This document shows, piece after piece, positions 1 to 8,562 of a stretch of DNA of 64,000 bases. The position numbers and the translations under genes were made by a program. Source of the stretch: Moorella humiferrea. Lineage in GTDB: Bacteria > Bacillota > DSM-521 > Neomoorellales > Neomoorellaceae. The notes under the pieces were generated by a model. It did not search any database, was not told where the DNA came from, and saw nothing but the letters and a program-made list of their open reading frames with translations. The DNA lies in the NCBI RefSeq assembly GCF_039233145.1, contig NZ_CP136419.1, positions 1,152,001-1,216,000 of the forward strand. The letters are read 5' to 3'. Positions within the stretch are counted from its first letter, which is position 1; every line of letters starts with the position of its first letter.

Positions 1-1
1 A

Positions 2-1882
2 GGCATTATCTCTTTTCTCCTGGTTACCGGCGTTTCTTTAACGCGTATGACGGCACGTCTCATACGGGTATGCAGTGCCTCTTTTCATATCATTAAGGGC
101 TGGCTTGTGGCCTTTTTGTTTACCGAGGTAGACGAAGAAGAAGGAGAAGAGCCCAAGGCGCCGGTAAAGAAAAACCGTAAAGTCAAAGAAAGGGAACGGA
201 GCGTTCCCCAGGAGCGGGAAGTAATTCCTGTAGTTATAAATCAACCGCCGGAGCCGCCGGCGCTGCCGATTGTCCGGACGACGGCCGGAGAAGATGCGCC
301 GGTCGAGGCCAAAATCTATCCGGAAAGCCCGGTCCCGCCTGGCGGTGAAGAGGAAAAGAAAATACGGCGTCGACCGCCCCGGGTGAACCTTCAGGCGGAA
401 GATAATGCCGCCGTCAAAGAAGAAGGAGGTAATCCCTCAGCAGAAGCGGTCCCTTATGTTTTACCCCCTTTAAGCCTTTTGACCCGTCCGGTAAGGGTAA
501 AAAATCCGCGTTTAGAAAAAGATATAACCGACAGGATTAAAATACTGGAAGACACCCTGGACAGCTTCGGGGTAAAGGTCAAGGTAACCCAAGTAAGCTG
601 CGGGCCAACGGTGACCCGCTATGAAGTGCAGCCGGCCCCGGGGGTAAAGGTGAGTCGTATCGTCAGCCTGGCCGACGATATTGCCTTAAGCCTGGCGGCC
701 GCCCAGGTGAGGATTGAAGCTCCAATTCCGGGCAAAGCGGCGGTGGGTATAGAGGTCCCCAACAAAGAGATTGCCGTGGTCCACCTGCGGGAGGTTTTAG
801 AGGATCCCGCTTTTCTCGAGTCTAACAGCAAACTAACGGTAGCCCTGGGTAAAGATATCGCCGGCAACCCGGTAATAGCCGATTTGGCAAAAATGCCACA
901 TCTCCTGATTGCCGGAACGACCGGCTCTGGTAAAAGCGTTTGCTTAAATGCCTTGATCTGTAGCCTGCTGTTTAAGGCCACCCCCCAGGAGCTAAAACTT
1001 TTAATGATCGATCCCAAAATGGTAGAATTGACCCAGTATAACGGCATTCCCCACCTTTTGGCCCCGGTAGTGAGCCAGCCCAAAAAGGCCGCCACGGCCC
1101 TGCAGTGGATGGTCAGCGAAATGGAGAAGCGTTATGAACTCTTTGCCGGCGCCGGGGTTAAGGATATTACCCGCTATAACCGCTTAATGCAGAAAGAAAA
1201 CAACGGTCAAGGCGCTCTGCCCCTGGTGGTAGTCCTGATTGACGAGCTCGCCGATTTGATGATGGTGGCTCCGGCCGATGTGGAAGACGCCATCTGCCGT
1301 CTCGCCCAGATGGCCCGGGCGGCGGGTATTCATCTTGTCGTAGCCACCCAGCGACCGTCAGTAGACGTCATTACCGGGTTGATCAAGGCCAATATTTCAT
1401 CCCGCATTGCTTTTGCCGTTTCTTCCCAGGTTGATTCCCGTACCATTCTTGATATGGCGGGGGCAGAAAAGCTTTTAGGCCGCGGTGATATGCTATTTTT
1501 GCCGATAGGAGCCAGCAAGCCCATTCGTGTTCAGGGTGTTTACGTATCCGACCGGGAGGTTGAGGATCTTGTAACCTATGTTAAACAGCAGGGACGCCCC
1601 GAATACGATCCGAATTTCCTTAAAGGAGAAGAGGTTGCTGGCGAAACAGGGGAAGCGGAAGACGAGCTTTTCCCGGCCGCCGTCAGGGTGATTTTAGAGA
1701 CGGGGCAGGCTTCCATTTCCATGCTCCAGCGGCGGTTGCGGATAGGTTATACGCGAGCGGCGCGCCTGATGGATATGATGGAGGCCAGGGGTTTCGTGGG
1801 CGGTCATGAAGGAACAAAAGCCCGCGCCATCCTTACGAGTTGGGAAGAATACGAGGAATTATTTGGCCACAAGGAAGGATGA
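2..1882 (+). CDS. spoIIIE: DNA translocase SpoIIIE/FtsK, C-terminal part (5' end outside window)
   Basis: ATP-driven double-strand DNA translocase that moves chromosome through the division or sporulation septum. The frame is open to the window edge: before the ATG at 47 it already reads hydrophobic residues ([13 protein letters not shown]), which fit the last membrane helix of the family, so the true start lies upstream. Counting from 47, an acidic/proline-rich linker (about 25-140) precedes the alpha/beta motor. Walker A GTTGSGKS is near residue 290, Walker B VVLIDEL near 396, and the C-terminal gamma winged helix (EARGFVGG) recognises orienting DNA sequences. The next gene is a RodZ-like protein. 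SpoIIIE and FtsK cannot be told apart without the N-terminus; a sporulating host favours SpoIIIE. Confidence 0.93.
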   Translation, partial: GIISFLLVTGVSLTRMTARLIRVCSASFHIIKGWLVAFLFTEVDEEEGEEPKAPVKKNRKVKERERSVPQEREVIPVVINQPPEPPALPIVRTTAGEDAPVEAKIYPESPVPPGGEEEKKIRRRPPRVNLQAEDNAAVKEEGGNPSAEAVPYVLPPLSLLTRPVRVKNPRLEKDITDRIKILEDTLDSFGVKVKVTQVSCGPTVTRYEVQPAPGVKVSRIVSLADDIALSLAAAQVRIEAPIPGKAAVGIEVPNKEIAVVHLREVLEDPAFLESNSKLTVALGKDIAGNPVIADLAKMPHLLIAGTTGSGKSVCLNALICSLLFKATPQELKLLMIDPKMVELTQYNGIPHLLAPVVSQPKKAATALQWMVSEMEKRYELFAGAGVKDITRYNRLMQKENNGQGALPLVVVLIDELADLMMVAPADVEDAICRLAQMARAAGIHLVVATQRPSVDVITGLIKANISSRIAFAVSSQVDSRTILDMAGAEKLLGRGDMLFLPIGASKPIRVQGVYVSDREVEDLVTYVKQQGRPEYDPNFLKGEEVAGETGEAEDELFPAAVRVILETGQASISMLQRRLRIGYTRAARLMDMMEARGFVGGHEGTKARAILTSWEEYEELFGHKEG

Positions 1883-1940
1883 TACGGGGGAGGATTTCCC
1901 CGTAGCCGTGTCGAAGAACTTTATCCATGGAGGTGAGGCT

Positions 1941-2705
1941 GTGGAAAAGGTAGGGGATTTGCTCCACTCCGCACGGGAGGCCAAAGGAATATCTTTAAGG
2001 GAGGCGGAAGAGGCCACGAAAATCCGTCTCCGCTATCTGGAAGCCTTAGAAAAAGGCGATTATGCTCTCCTCCCGGGTAGGGTGTATGCCCTGGGATTTT
2101 TGCGAAGCTATGCCCGCTATCTGGGCCTTGACGTTCAGGCGGTGGTGGAGCAGTTTAAACGAGAATATCCCGCCGCCGAAGATAATGGCCCGGGAAGCGA
2201 GGGGCGTCTTCCGGCGGAAGGCCCTAAAAGAGGAAACCCGAAGAAGTACTGGCTGGTGGCTGCTGCAGTTATTGTAGCGCTGTGGTGTATAAACATGTTG
2301 TATAACTATTTGCGGCCCTCCCTGGAACAACTTTCCCCGCCAACACAGCCCCAGGTTACGGTGCCGGAACCTGGGCCATCGTCTCCGCAGCCGCCTCAAA
2401 GCGTGGTACCTCCCGTATCTTCTCCACCCCGGTTCCAGGGTGTTGAAGTTACCATAAAGTCCAATGGTAACTGCTGGGTTGGGGCTACGGTAGACGGCAA
2501 AGACGATTTTTCCGGTATATTAAAGGCCGGCGAAAGCAGGGTGCTACAAGGCAAGGAAAAAATTGTCGTAACCCTCGGCAGCGCCGGTGCTGTAGAAGTG
2601 ACTGTCAACGGCCTGCTCCAGCCTTCTTTAGGAAGGGTCGGCGAAGTTGTTACCTTTGAAGCAGACAAAGATTCCACCCAGGCTAAGGTAACGAGGAAAA
2701 GATGA
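1941..2705 (+). CDS. RodZ-like HTH membrane protein
   Basis: Cytoskeleton-linked bitopic membrane protein of the RodZ/YmfM type, 254 aa. I chose the GTG at 1941 because GGAGGTGAG (1929-1937) sits just upstream; the open frame reaches back into spoIIIE but has no such site there. Residues about 8-70 form an HTH_25 domain (LLHSAREAKGISLREAEEAT, then LPGRVYALGFLRSYARYLG). A basic stretch leads into one transmembrane helix at about 102-124 (WLVAAAVIVALWCINML). A Pro/Ser/Gln-rich spacer precedes a C-terminal beta domain of DUF4115 type (about 178-250). The stop overlaps the rimO start (ATGA), so the two are translationally coupled. In RodZ proteins the HTH binds MreB; that role here is inferred from family. 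Confidence 0.85.
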   Translation: MEKVGDLLHSAREAKGISLREAEEATKIRLRYLEALEKGDYALLPGRVYALGFLRSYARYLGLDVQAVVEQFKREYPAAEDNGPGSEGRLPAEGPKRGNPKKYWLVAAAVIVALWCINMLYNYLRPSLEQLSPPTQPQVTVPEPGPSSPQPPQSVVPPVSSPPRFQGVEVTIKSNGNCWVGATVDGKDDFSGILKAGESRVLQGKEKIVVTLGSAGAVEVTVNGLLQPSLGRVGEVVTFEADKDSTQAKVTRKR

Positions 2706-4000
2706 TTAAGACTGCTGTTGTAACATTGGGTTGCCCTAAAAACCAGGTTGATAGTGAATATATCCTGGGCGTTCTCGATAAAAATCGTTTCATACTTGTG
2801 GGGGATACCCGTGAGGCGGAGGTTGTGATCGTTAACACCTGCAGCTTTATTGCCGACGCTAAACGGGAGTCTCTGGAAACGATCTTCGAACTGACCACCA
2901 GGGAACCCAAACCCTATATTATAGTGGCTGGGTGTATGGTGCAGCAGCATGGACGGGAACTATGGCAGGAGTTACCGGAAGTAGCCGCTTTTATCGGCCC
3001 GGGTGCCATCGGGCATCTTCCTGCAATTATCGAGAGGGTGTTAAAAGGAGAACGTTTGCTGGAATTATCCTCCTCCACGGAAGGGGAAGAGGGACTTCCC
3101 CGCCTCACAGTGGAGGGTAAACCCTACGCTTATTTAAAAATTGCTGAGGGCTGCGACAATCGCTGTGCCTATTGTACAATTCCGGCCATCAAAGGCCCCT
3201 ACCGCAGCCGTCCCGTTGAAAGGCTCGTTGCCGAGGCCAGGGCCCTGGCTGCGACCGGAATTAAAGAACTCATTCTTGTAGCCCAAGACACCACGGCTTA
3301 CGGCCTGGATTGCTACGGCGAGTACCGCCTGCCACAACTGCTGCAGGCACTGGCCCGCATCCCGGGAATAGAATGGCTGCGCCTTCTATATGCCTACCCT
3401 ACCAGAATCACACCGCAATTGGTGGAGGTTATGGCCGGGGAGGAGAAAGTTGTACCTTACCTGGATTTGCCCCTCCAGCATGCCAGCGAAGACGTGCTGC
3501 GGCGCATGAACAGACCCGGCGGCTTAAAAGCGAGCCTCAAGGCCATCGATCTCCTGCGCAACGCAATGCCGGACATAGCCCTGCGTTCCACCTTCATAGT
3601 CGGCTTTCCGGGAGAAAGGGAAGAAGATTTTTACAGGCTGTTGGAATTTTTAAAGGCCGTACGGTTTGACTGGGTGGGGGCTTTTAAATATTCTCCGGAG
3701 GACGGTACCGCTGCCGCTTCCATGCCCGGACAGGTACCGGAAGAGGTGAAGGAAGAGCGCTACCGAAGGCTGATGCTTTCCCAGCAAACCATTACCAAAG
3801 CTCTAAATGAACGCTGGGTGGACAGGGAAATGCCGATTCTTGTGGAAGAACCGGGCATTGGCCGCTCCTTCCGCCAGGCGCCGGAGATTGACGGGTTGAT
3901 CTATTTAGAAGGGAGTTATGTCCCTCCCGGGACCTTTATCACCGCCAGGATTACGAAGGTTCGCGGCCCCTATGATCTGGTAGGACAGGTAATAACCTGA
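2702..4000 (+). CDS. rimO: Ribosomal protein S12 methylthiotransferase RimO
   Basis: Radical-SAM enzyme that adds a methylthio group to the conserved aspartate of ribosomal protein S12. The 432-aa protein has the UPF0004 N-terminal domain with three cluster cysteines (in LGCPKNQ, NTCSF and AGCMVQ). The radical-SAM motif CDNRCAYC follows at about residue 151 and a TRAM RNA-binding domain closes the protein. The motif GCPKNQVDSE separates RimO from its paralogue MiaB, which is encoded at 33592. It starts inside the stop of the RodZ-like gene. A short gap with an extended -10 element separates it from the next unit. Confidence 0.96.
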   Translation: MIKTAVVTLGCPKNQVDSEYILGVLDKNRFILVGDTREAEVVIVNTCSFIADAKRESLETIFELTTREPKPYIIVAGCMVQQHGRELWQELPEVAAFIGPGAIGHLPAIIERVLKGERLLELSSSTEGEEGLPRLTVEGKPYAYLKIAEGCDNRCAYCTIPAIKGPYRSRPVERLVAEARALAATGIKELILVAQDTTAYGLDCYGEYRLPQLLQALARIPGIEWLRLLYAYPTRITPQLVEVMAGEEKVVPYLDLPLQHASEDVLRRMNRPGGLKASLKAIDLLRNAMPDIALRSTFIVGFPGEREEDFYRLLEFLKAVRFDWVGAFKYSPEDGTAAASMPGQVPEEVKEERYRRLMLSQQTITKALNERWVDREMPILVEEPGIGRSFRQAPEIDGLIYLEGSYVPPGTFITARITKVRGPYDLVGQVIT

Positions 4001-4047
4001 GGTGGCAGTCCTGCCAGGCGTTTCATAAAGCCCGATTAAACGAAATT

Positions 4048-4056
4048 TGTTATAAT
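4048..4056 (+). promoter_or_regulatory. Putative extended -10 promoter for the membrane protein/FtsH-like pair
   Basis: TGTTATAAT, a TG-n-TATAAT extended -10, lies in the gap after rimO about 35 nt before the TTG start at 4091. No good -35 hexamer is seen at the usual distance, which is common for extended -10 promoters. Confidence 0.45.
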
Positions 4057-4090
4057 TGAAGGTGTTACCCGTGGGAGAGGAGTGTGAACC

Positions 4091-4636
4091 TTGCACTTCA
4101 AAGGGTGGCGCCTTCATTTTATTATTCTGGCAGCCCTTTTAACCCTTGTTTTATTAATTGGAGGGCAGTGGGTCTACCTGCATTTCAGCCAGGAAAAACC
4201 CCTGGCGGATACTTTAAAGGCCAACCCGGCTGTGCAGGCGATGGAAGTAACCCGAACGGCCGAGGTTTTAGAAGTTAGGGTTATTTTGAGTCCCGGGGTT
4301 GATCTGCCCGTGGTATATCGCCAGGTTCAGGAGGCGGTGGCGAAACATTACGGCCGCGAAGGAGTTAAACTGATAATCCAGGATCACCGTTCTCCGGCCC
4401 TGGAAAATTTATGGCGCCAGAGTCAGTTCGCCGTTTACGAAGCGACGGTGCGCGGCAACTTCACCCAGATGGCGGCAACCGTTTCAGAGCTTGCACGTCA
4501 GGCGGGCGTCGATCAATATGCCGTCAATATAGACGACAGCTATATTTATCTGCAGTTCAGCCGGGGACAGGATTACCTCTACCAGGTAATCCCCAGGAAT
4601 GATGCCCTCAACAGGGGGGAGGGGTTAGGTGTTTAA
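4091..4636 (+). CDS. Membrane-anchored extracytoplasmic protein, unrecognised
   Basis: I do not recognise a named family. The TTG start at 4091 follows GGAGAGGAGTG (4073-4083) at good spacing. The 181-aa product begins with a basic stretch and one hydrophobic helix (about 8-28, FIILAALLTLVLLIGGQWVYL). About 150 soluble residues follow and would lie outside the membrane. Repeating alpha/beta-like stretches are visible, without cysteines or catalytic motifs. The 3' end overlaps the start of the FtsH-like protease gene by 8 nt, so the two are co-translated. Because that protease lacks the usual extracytoplasmic domain, this protein may supply or cap it in trans; this is inference only. Confidence 0.75.
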   Translation: MHFKGWRLHFIILAALLTLVLLIGGQWVYLHFSQEKPLADTLKANPAVQAMEVTRTAEVLEVRVILSPGVDLPVVYRQVQEAVAKHYGREGVKLIIQDHRSPALENLWRQSQFAVYEATVRGNFTQMAATVSELARQAGVDQYAVNIDDSYIYLQFSRGQDYLYQVIPRNDALNRGEGLGV

Positions 4637-6131
4637 AGATTTTAAAGAGATTGTTGCCGGTGCGGCCTTGGGTTTGCTGATTTTTTTAAGTCTCAAAGGA
4701 GTCGACCTTACCCCCATAATCCTTTTGGCCGGAATGGGGTTCTTCACCTATTGGGTAATTGAAAAAAAGGGGGGGCTGCCGGGCCTGCCGGCGACCCTGG
4801 GCGGCAAAGGGTACGAGCCTTCGGTGAAGGTAACCTTTGCCGACGTAGGCGGCCAGGCTACTGCCGTTCAGGAGTTAAAAGAGGCATTAGAATTTTTGCT
4901 ACGCAGCGATGAAGTTGCTGCTATGGGTATCCGCCCCTTAAAGGGGATTCTTTTGAGTGGTCCGCCGGGGACGGGGAAAACCCTTTTGGCCAAGGCGGCC
5001 GCCACCTACACGGACGCCGTATTTCTCGAAGCCAGCGGCAGCGAGTTTATCGAAATGTATGCCGGCGTCGGCGCCCAGAGGGTTCGGACCATTTTTAACC
5101 GGGCCCGGGAGCTGGCCCGCCGCAGACAAAAAAAGCGGGCGATTATATTCATTGATGAGCTGGAAGTTTTAGGAGGCAAACGCGGCAGCCACACCTCCCA
5201 TCTGGAGTATGATCAGACTTTGAACCAGCTTCTCGTGGAAATGGATGGTTTAAAAAGCAGTCAGGACGTCCAGATTCTTGTTATCGGGGCTACCAACCGA
5301 CCTGATTTATTGGATCCGGCACTGCTGCGTCCGGGGCGTTTTGACCGGCAGGTCAAAGTCGACCTGCCTGACAAGGAGGGCAGGCTGGCCATATTAAAAC
5401 TGCACACGGCCAATAAACCCCTGGCGCCTGAGGTTGATCTGGAAGCCGTCGCCCGCGAAACCTTTGGGTTTTCCGGAGCGCACCTGGAAAGCGTGGCCAA
5501 TGAGGCCGCCATCCTGGCTTTGCGGGAAAAATCGCCCCTCATTACCCAAAAACATCTAATGGAAGCAGTAGATAAAGTCATGTTGGGGGAAAAGCTGGGC
5601 CGCAAACCGGCAGACGACGAGCTCTATCGGCTGGCCATCCATGAAGCCGGGCATGCCATAGTCGGCGAACTATTGAGACCCCGGTCGATCTCCCACGTGA
5701 CCATAACTTCCCGCGGCCAGGCTTTGGGGTATACCCGGCAAAAACCAGAGAATGATATGTATTTATATACCAGGGATTATCTGGAAGCACAGATGGATAT
5801 CTGTCTGGCCGGCGCCGTGGCCGAAGACATGATTTTGGGAAACCGCAGTACCGGTTCTTTGAACGATTTTAAAGAGGCCATACGCCTGGCCCGGGTTATT
5901 ATTACCGCCGGGCTTTCGGATTTAGGAGTGGTGGCTGAGGAAAATTTGACTAAGGAGCAGATGCATAACGCTTCGTCGGCCATCATCAATCAAGAAGAAA
6001 AAAAGGTAATGGTCCTTCTCCGGCCCTATCAAGAAACGTTAAAGGTTCTGGCGACCCGGCTGGTAGAAAAGGAAACGGTTACCGGCAGGGAATTACGGGC
6101 GCTGCTGCAGGACAACGCCCTCGCTTCTTGA
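4629..6131 (+). CDS. FtsH-like AAA+ zinc metalloprotease with a minimal membrane anchor
   Basis: Membrane-bound ATP-dependent protease of the FtsH family, 500 aa, GTG start. Two hydrophobic helices (about 8-24 and 29-44) are separated by only a few residues, so the roughly 75-residue extracytoplasmic domain of classical FtsH is missing. The AAA module has Walker A GPPGTGKT near residue 111, pore motif EMYAGVGAQRVR, Walker B IIFIDELEVLG and the second region of homology LLRPGRFDRQ. The peptidase has HEAGH near residue 338 and the distal aspartate in SLNDFKEA, so all zinc ligands appear present. It overlaps the upstream membrane protein gene. It is likely a paralogue of the housekeeping ftsH, which is not in the window. 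Confidence 0.9.
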   Translation: MFKDFKEIVAGAALGLLIFLSLKGVDLTPIILLAGMGFFTYWVIEKKGGLPGLPATLGGKGYEPSVKVTFADVGGQATAVQELKEALEFLLRSDEVAAMGIRPLKGILLSGPPGTGKTLLAKAAATYTDAVFLEASGSEFIEMYAGVGAQRVRTIFNRARELARRRQKKRAIIFIDELEVLGGKRGSHTSHLEYDQTLNQLLVEMDGLKSSQDVQILVIGATNRPDLLDPALLRPGRFDRQVKVDLPDKEGRLAILKLHTANKPLAPEVDLEAVARETFGFSGAHLESVANEAAILALREKSPLITQKHLMEAVDKVMLGEKLGRKPADDELYRLAIHEAGHAIVGELLRPRSISHVTITSRGQALGYTRQKPENDMYLYTRDYLEAQMDICLAGAVAEDMILGNRSTGSLNDFKEAIRLARVIITAGLSDLGVVAEENLTKEQMHNASSAIINQEEKKVMVLLRPYQETLKVLATRLVEKETVTGRELRALLQDNALAS

Positions 6132-6201
6132 AAATTTTGGCGCGCGACAGCAGGATTATAAAGAAGAAAAAGCGAATAAATTTATTATCCGGGGGATGGA
6201 C

Positions 6202-6780
6202 ATGCGGTTGTTTGTGGCTATAAATTTTTCGTCTACCTTGAAACAAGCCCTGGCGGAACTGTTGGAAGAACTGCGGCAGCTGGCACCTAACATCAAATGG
6301 GTGCCGCCGGAGAATATCCATTTAACCCTCAAGTTTTTGGGAGAAGTGGCCCCCACCGGAGTTGAGGAAATGGGGGCCGCCCTCCAGCGGGCCGCTGCAG
6401 GGCTCGGTCCCTGGCACCTGGAAATAAAGGGTACGGGGGTTTTCCCTGGATGGCGTAGTCCCCGGGTGGTTTGGGTGGGAGTAAACTCGGAGAAGCCCCT
6501 GTATATTTTACAGCAACAGTTGAGCCAGGAATATCTGGCCCTGGGTTTTCCCCTCACTCCCTTTACTCCCCACCTGACTTTGGGCCGCCTGCGGCCGGGG
6601 ACGACCCTGGGGGCAGTAGAGGAAAAGCTTAAAAGCTTGTTAGATCACTCCTGGGGACAGGAGAAAGTAACGGCGGTAAGCCTGATGGAGAGTCGTCTGA
6701 CGCCAAGGGGAGCCATTTATCGTCCGGTGCTAACGGTGCCCCTGCCGCAGGCTGAAGCGACACAGGCTTTTCCGACATAG
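6202..6780 (+). CDS. thpR: RNA 2',3'-cyclic phosphodiesterase ThpR (2H family)
   Basis: Opens 2',3'-cyclic phosphate ends of RNA; formerly called 2'-5' RNA ligase. Two HxTx motifs, both HLTL (in ENIHLTLKFLGE and TPHLTLGRL), are the hallmark of the 2H phosphoesterase superfamily and supply the catalytic histidines. I chose the ATG at 6202 (MRLFVAI) because GGGGGA at 6191-6196 is then well spaced; an in-frame ATG at 6196 overlaps that site. Length 192 aa is normal for ThpR. It lies directly upstream of recA, with no clear promoter or LexA-type box between them. Confidence 0.92.
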   Translation: MRLFVAINFSSTLKQALAELLEELRQLAPNIKWVPPENIHLTLKFLGEVAPTGVEEMGAALQRAAAGLGPWHLEIKGTGVFPGWRSPRVVWVGVNSEKPLYILQQQLSQEYLALGFPLTPFTPHLTLGRLRPGTTLGAVEEKLKSLLDHSWGQEKVTAVSLMESRLTPRGAIYRPVLTVPLPQAEATQAFPT

Positions 6781-6813
6781 TCAATCTTTATTGGCAGGAG
6801 GCGAAGTTACATA

Positions 6814-7851
6814 GTGATTTCTCCAGATAAACAGCGGGCTTTGGAAACGGCCTTACTTCAGATTGAAAGACACTTCGGCAAGGGCTCCATTATGAAGCTG
6901 GGTGAAAACGGCGCCCGCCTCAATGTAGAAGCAATCTCCACAGGCGCCCTGCCCCTGGATGTGGCCCTGGGGGTGGGGGGGCTGCCGCGTGGCCGGGTGA
7001 TAGAGATTTTTGGACCGGAGTCTTCGGGAAAAACGACGGTCGCCCTGCACGTCGTAGCGGAGGCCCAGCGTAACGGGGGTGCGGCGGCCTTTATCGATGC
7101 CGAACACGCCCTTGATCCAGTTTATGCCAAAAATTTGGGCGTGGATATTGATAATCTTCTCGTCTCGCAGCCGGATACCGGCGAACAGGCCCTGGAAATA
7201 GCCGAAGCGCTGGTGCGCAGCGGGGCCATCGACGTCATTGTCATCGATTCCGTAGCCGCCTTGGTACCCCGTGCCGAACTGGACGGTGAAATGGGCGACG
7301 CCCATGTAGGACTTCAGGCAAGACTTATGTCCCAGGCCTTGCGCAAGCTGGCGGGCGTTATCGCCAAATCGCGTACGGTGGCCATTTTCATCAACCAGCT
7401 ACGGGAAAAGGTGGGCGTCCTTTTCGGCAGCCCCGAAACCACTCCGGGCGGGCGAGCCCTGAAATTTTATGCTTCGGTACGCCTCGACGTACGCAAGCTT
7501 GACCAGGTAAAACAGGGAACGGAGATAATCGGCAGCCGCACCAGGGTCAAGGTTGTTAAAAACAAAGTCGCTCCTCCTTTCCGTCAGGCTGAATTCGACA
7601 TTATTTACGGCCGGGGAATAGATCGGGAAGGCTGCCTTCTTGACATGGGGACAGAATTAGATATAGTAAAGAAGAGTGGGGCCTGGTATTCACTGGGGGA
7701 GGAACGCCTGGGACAGGGACGCGAGGCGGCGAAGGAATACCTGCGTAATCATCCAGAAGTGGCAGCGGCCATTGAAAACCAGATTCGGATAAAAACTGGA
7801 TTGGTGAAGGTGGAAACAGGGGACGCGGCCGAAGGTGCAGAGGAAAGGTAA
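6814..7851 (+). CDS. recA: Recombinase RecA
   Basis: ATP-dependent strand-exchange protein of homologous recombination and co-protease for LexA cleavage. The 345-aa sequence has the family signature throughout: [10 protein letters not shown], Walker A GPESSGKT near residue 67, [15 protein letters not shown], the L2-region motif [11 protein letters not shown], and [11 protein letters not shown]. The GTG start at 6814 follows an AGGAGG site (6797-6802). The last 17 nt overlap recX. No SOS box of the CGAAC-n4-GTTC type is visible in the 200 nt upstream, so any LexA control would act from further away or through upstream readthrough. Confidence 0.98.
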   Translation: MISPDKQRALETALLQIERHFGKGSIMKLGENGARLNVEAISTGALPLDVALGVGGLPRGRVIEIFGPESSGKTTVALHVVAEAQRNGGAAAFIDAEHALDPVYAKNLGVDIDNLLVSQPDTGEQALEIAEALVRSGAIDVIVIDSVAALVPRAELDGEMGDAHVGLQARLMSQALRKLAGVIAKSRTVAIFINQLREKVGVLFGSPETTPGGRALKFYASVRLDVRKLDQVKQGTEIIGSRTRVKVVKNKVAPPFRQAEFDIIYGRGIDREGCLLDMGTELDIVKKSGAWYSLGEERLGQGREAAKEYLRNHPEVAAAIENQIRIKTGLVKVETGDAAEGAEER

Positions 7852-8332
7852 TTCCCGGACGAAAAGCGCCTGGGACTATGCCCTGTATTTTTTAGCAAGA
7901 CGCAGTCACAGTGAATATGAAATACGGGAAAAACTGCTGGCTAAGGGATTTACCGAGGAAGCCGTGACGAAAGTATTAGAACGCCTGAAGGCTGCGGGAT
8001 TTCTGGATGATGTCCGCTTTGCCCGGAATTGGGCTGCCTATCGTATGGCTACTCACCCTTCCGGCAGCCGGCGGCTGCGCCAGGAACTGCAAGGGCGGGG
8101 CGTTTCACCGGAAATGGCGGCGGCGGTTGTGGCCGACCTCCTTCCTCGGGAAGAGGAACTGGAAGCAGCCCGCAGCCTGGCGGAAAGACACCGTCCACGC
8201 CGGGGAGAAAACCGGGAAAAATACGCTAGACGCCTTGCTCGTTTTCTATGGCAGCGGGGGTTCGATTTTGAAATAGTGCGCCAGGTGCTGGGAGAAAGGT
8301 TAGAGGGTTTATATATTGACATAGATAATTGA
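7835..8332 (+). CDS. recX: Regulatory protein RecX
   Basis: Modulator of RecA filament growth. The 165-aa protein is built of the three-helix RecX repeats: [24 protein letters not shown] is typical repeat 1, and [16 protein letters not shown]-like text (here [16 protein letters not shown]) marks repeat 2. It starts at a GTG 17 nt inside recA, giving tight coupling of RecA and its regulator. The 3' end contains the promoter of the following rny unit (8316-8344). Confidence 0.93.
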   Translation: MQRKGNSRTKSAWDYALYFLARRSHSEYEIREKLLAKGFTEEAVTKVLERLKAAGFLDDVRFARNWAAYRMATHPSGSRRLRQELQGRGVSPEMAAAVVADLLPREEELEAARSLAERHRPRRGENREKYARRLARFLWQRGFDFEIVRQVLGERLEGLYIDIDN

Positions 8333-8344
8333 AATCTATAAAAT
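8316..8344 (+). promoter_or_regulatory. Strong sigma-A-type promoter for the rny leader
   Basis: A perfect -35 TTGACA (8316-8321), a 17-nt spacer and -10 TAAAAT (8339-8344) straddle the recX stop codon. Transcription from about 8351 would give an untranslated leader of roughly 210 nt before rny. Confidence 0.75.
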
Positions 8345-8395
8345 ATGATGGGAGAAACTAGGTGTAGGATCACCACCATAACCCTTTTATGGATA

Positions 8396-8427
8396 GATTT
8401 CACTACCAGGTTCAGCCTGGATGAAAT
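8396..8427 (+). promoter_or_regulatory. Hairpin in the rny 5' leader
   Basis: ATTTCA (8397-8402) pairs with TGAAAT (8422-8427) and CCAGG (8406-8410) with CCTGG (8416-8420), with a small internal loop (CTA against A) and loop TTCAG. It belongs to the untranslated leader and matches no riboswitch class I know. Confidence 0.5.
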
Positions 8428-8513
8428 ATATTTTCCTATGCAAAAATAAATATCAGGCAGAGAAGTCCTGGTTTTGTTTTAAAAGGGGATATTTGGTTGG
8501 TGTGCCTATTTTT

Positions 8514-8543
8514 AAGCCGGGTTTCTACTCGGCTTTATTTTAT
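8514..8543 (+). terminator. Terminator-like hairpin just before rny
   Basis: AAGCCG (8514-8519) pairs with CGGCTT (8530-8535) across a 10-nt loop and is followed by a T-rich tail (TATTTTAT). The rny ribosome-binding site comes directly after it. It could attenuate transcription into rny. Confidence 0.5.
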
Positions 8544-8562
8544 GGAAGGGAGGTGAGGGACG

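Noticed and set aside
8554-8556. TGA before rny as another Sec codon
   Set aside because: It lies within the ribosome site of rny, with no SECIS-like hairpin and no conserved protein before it.
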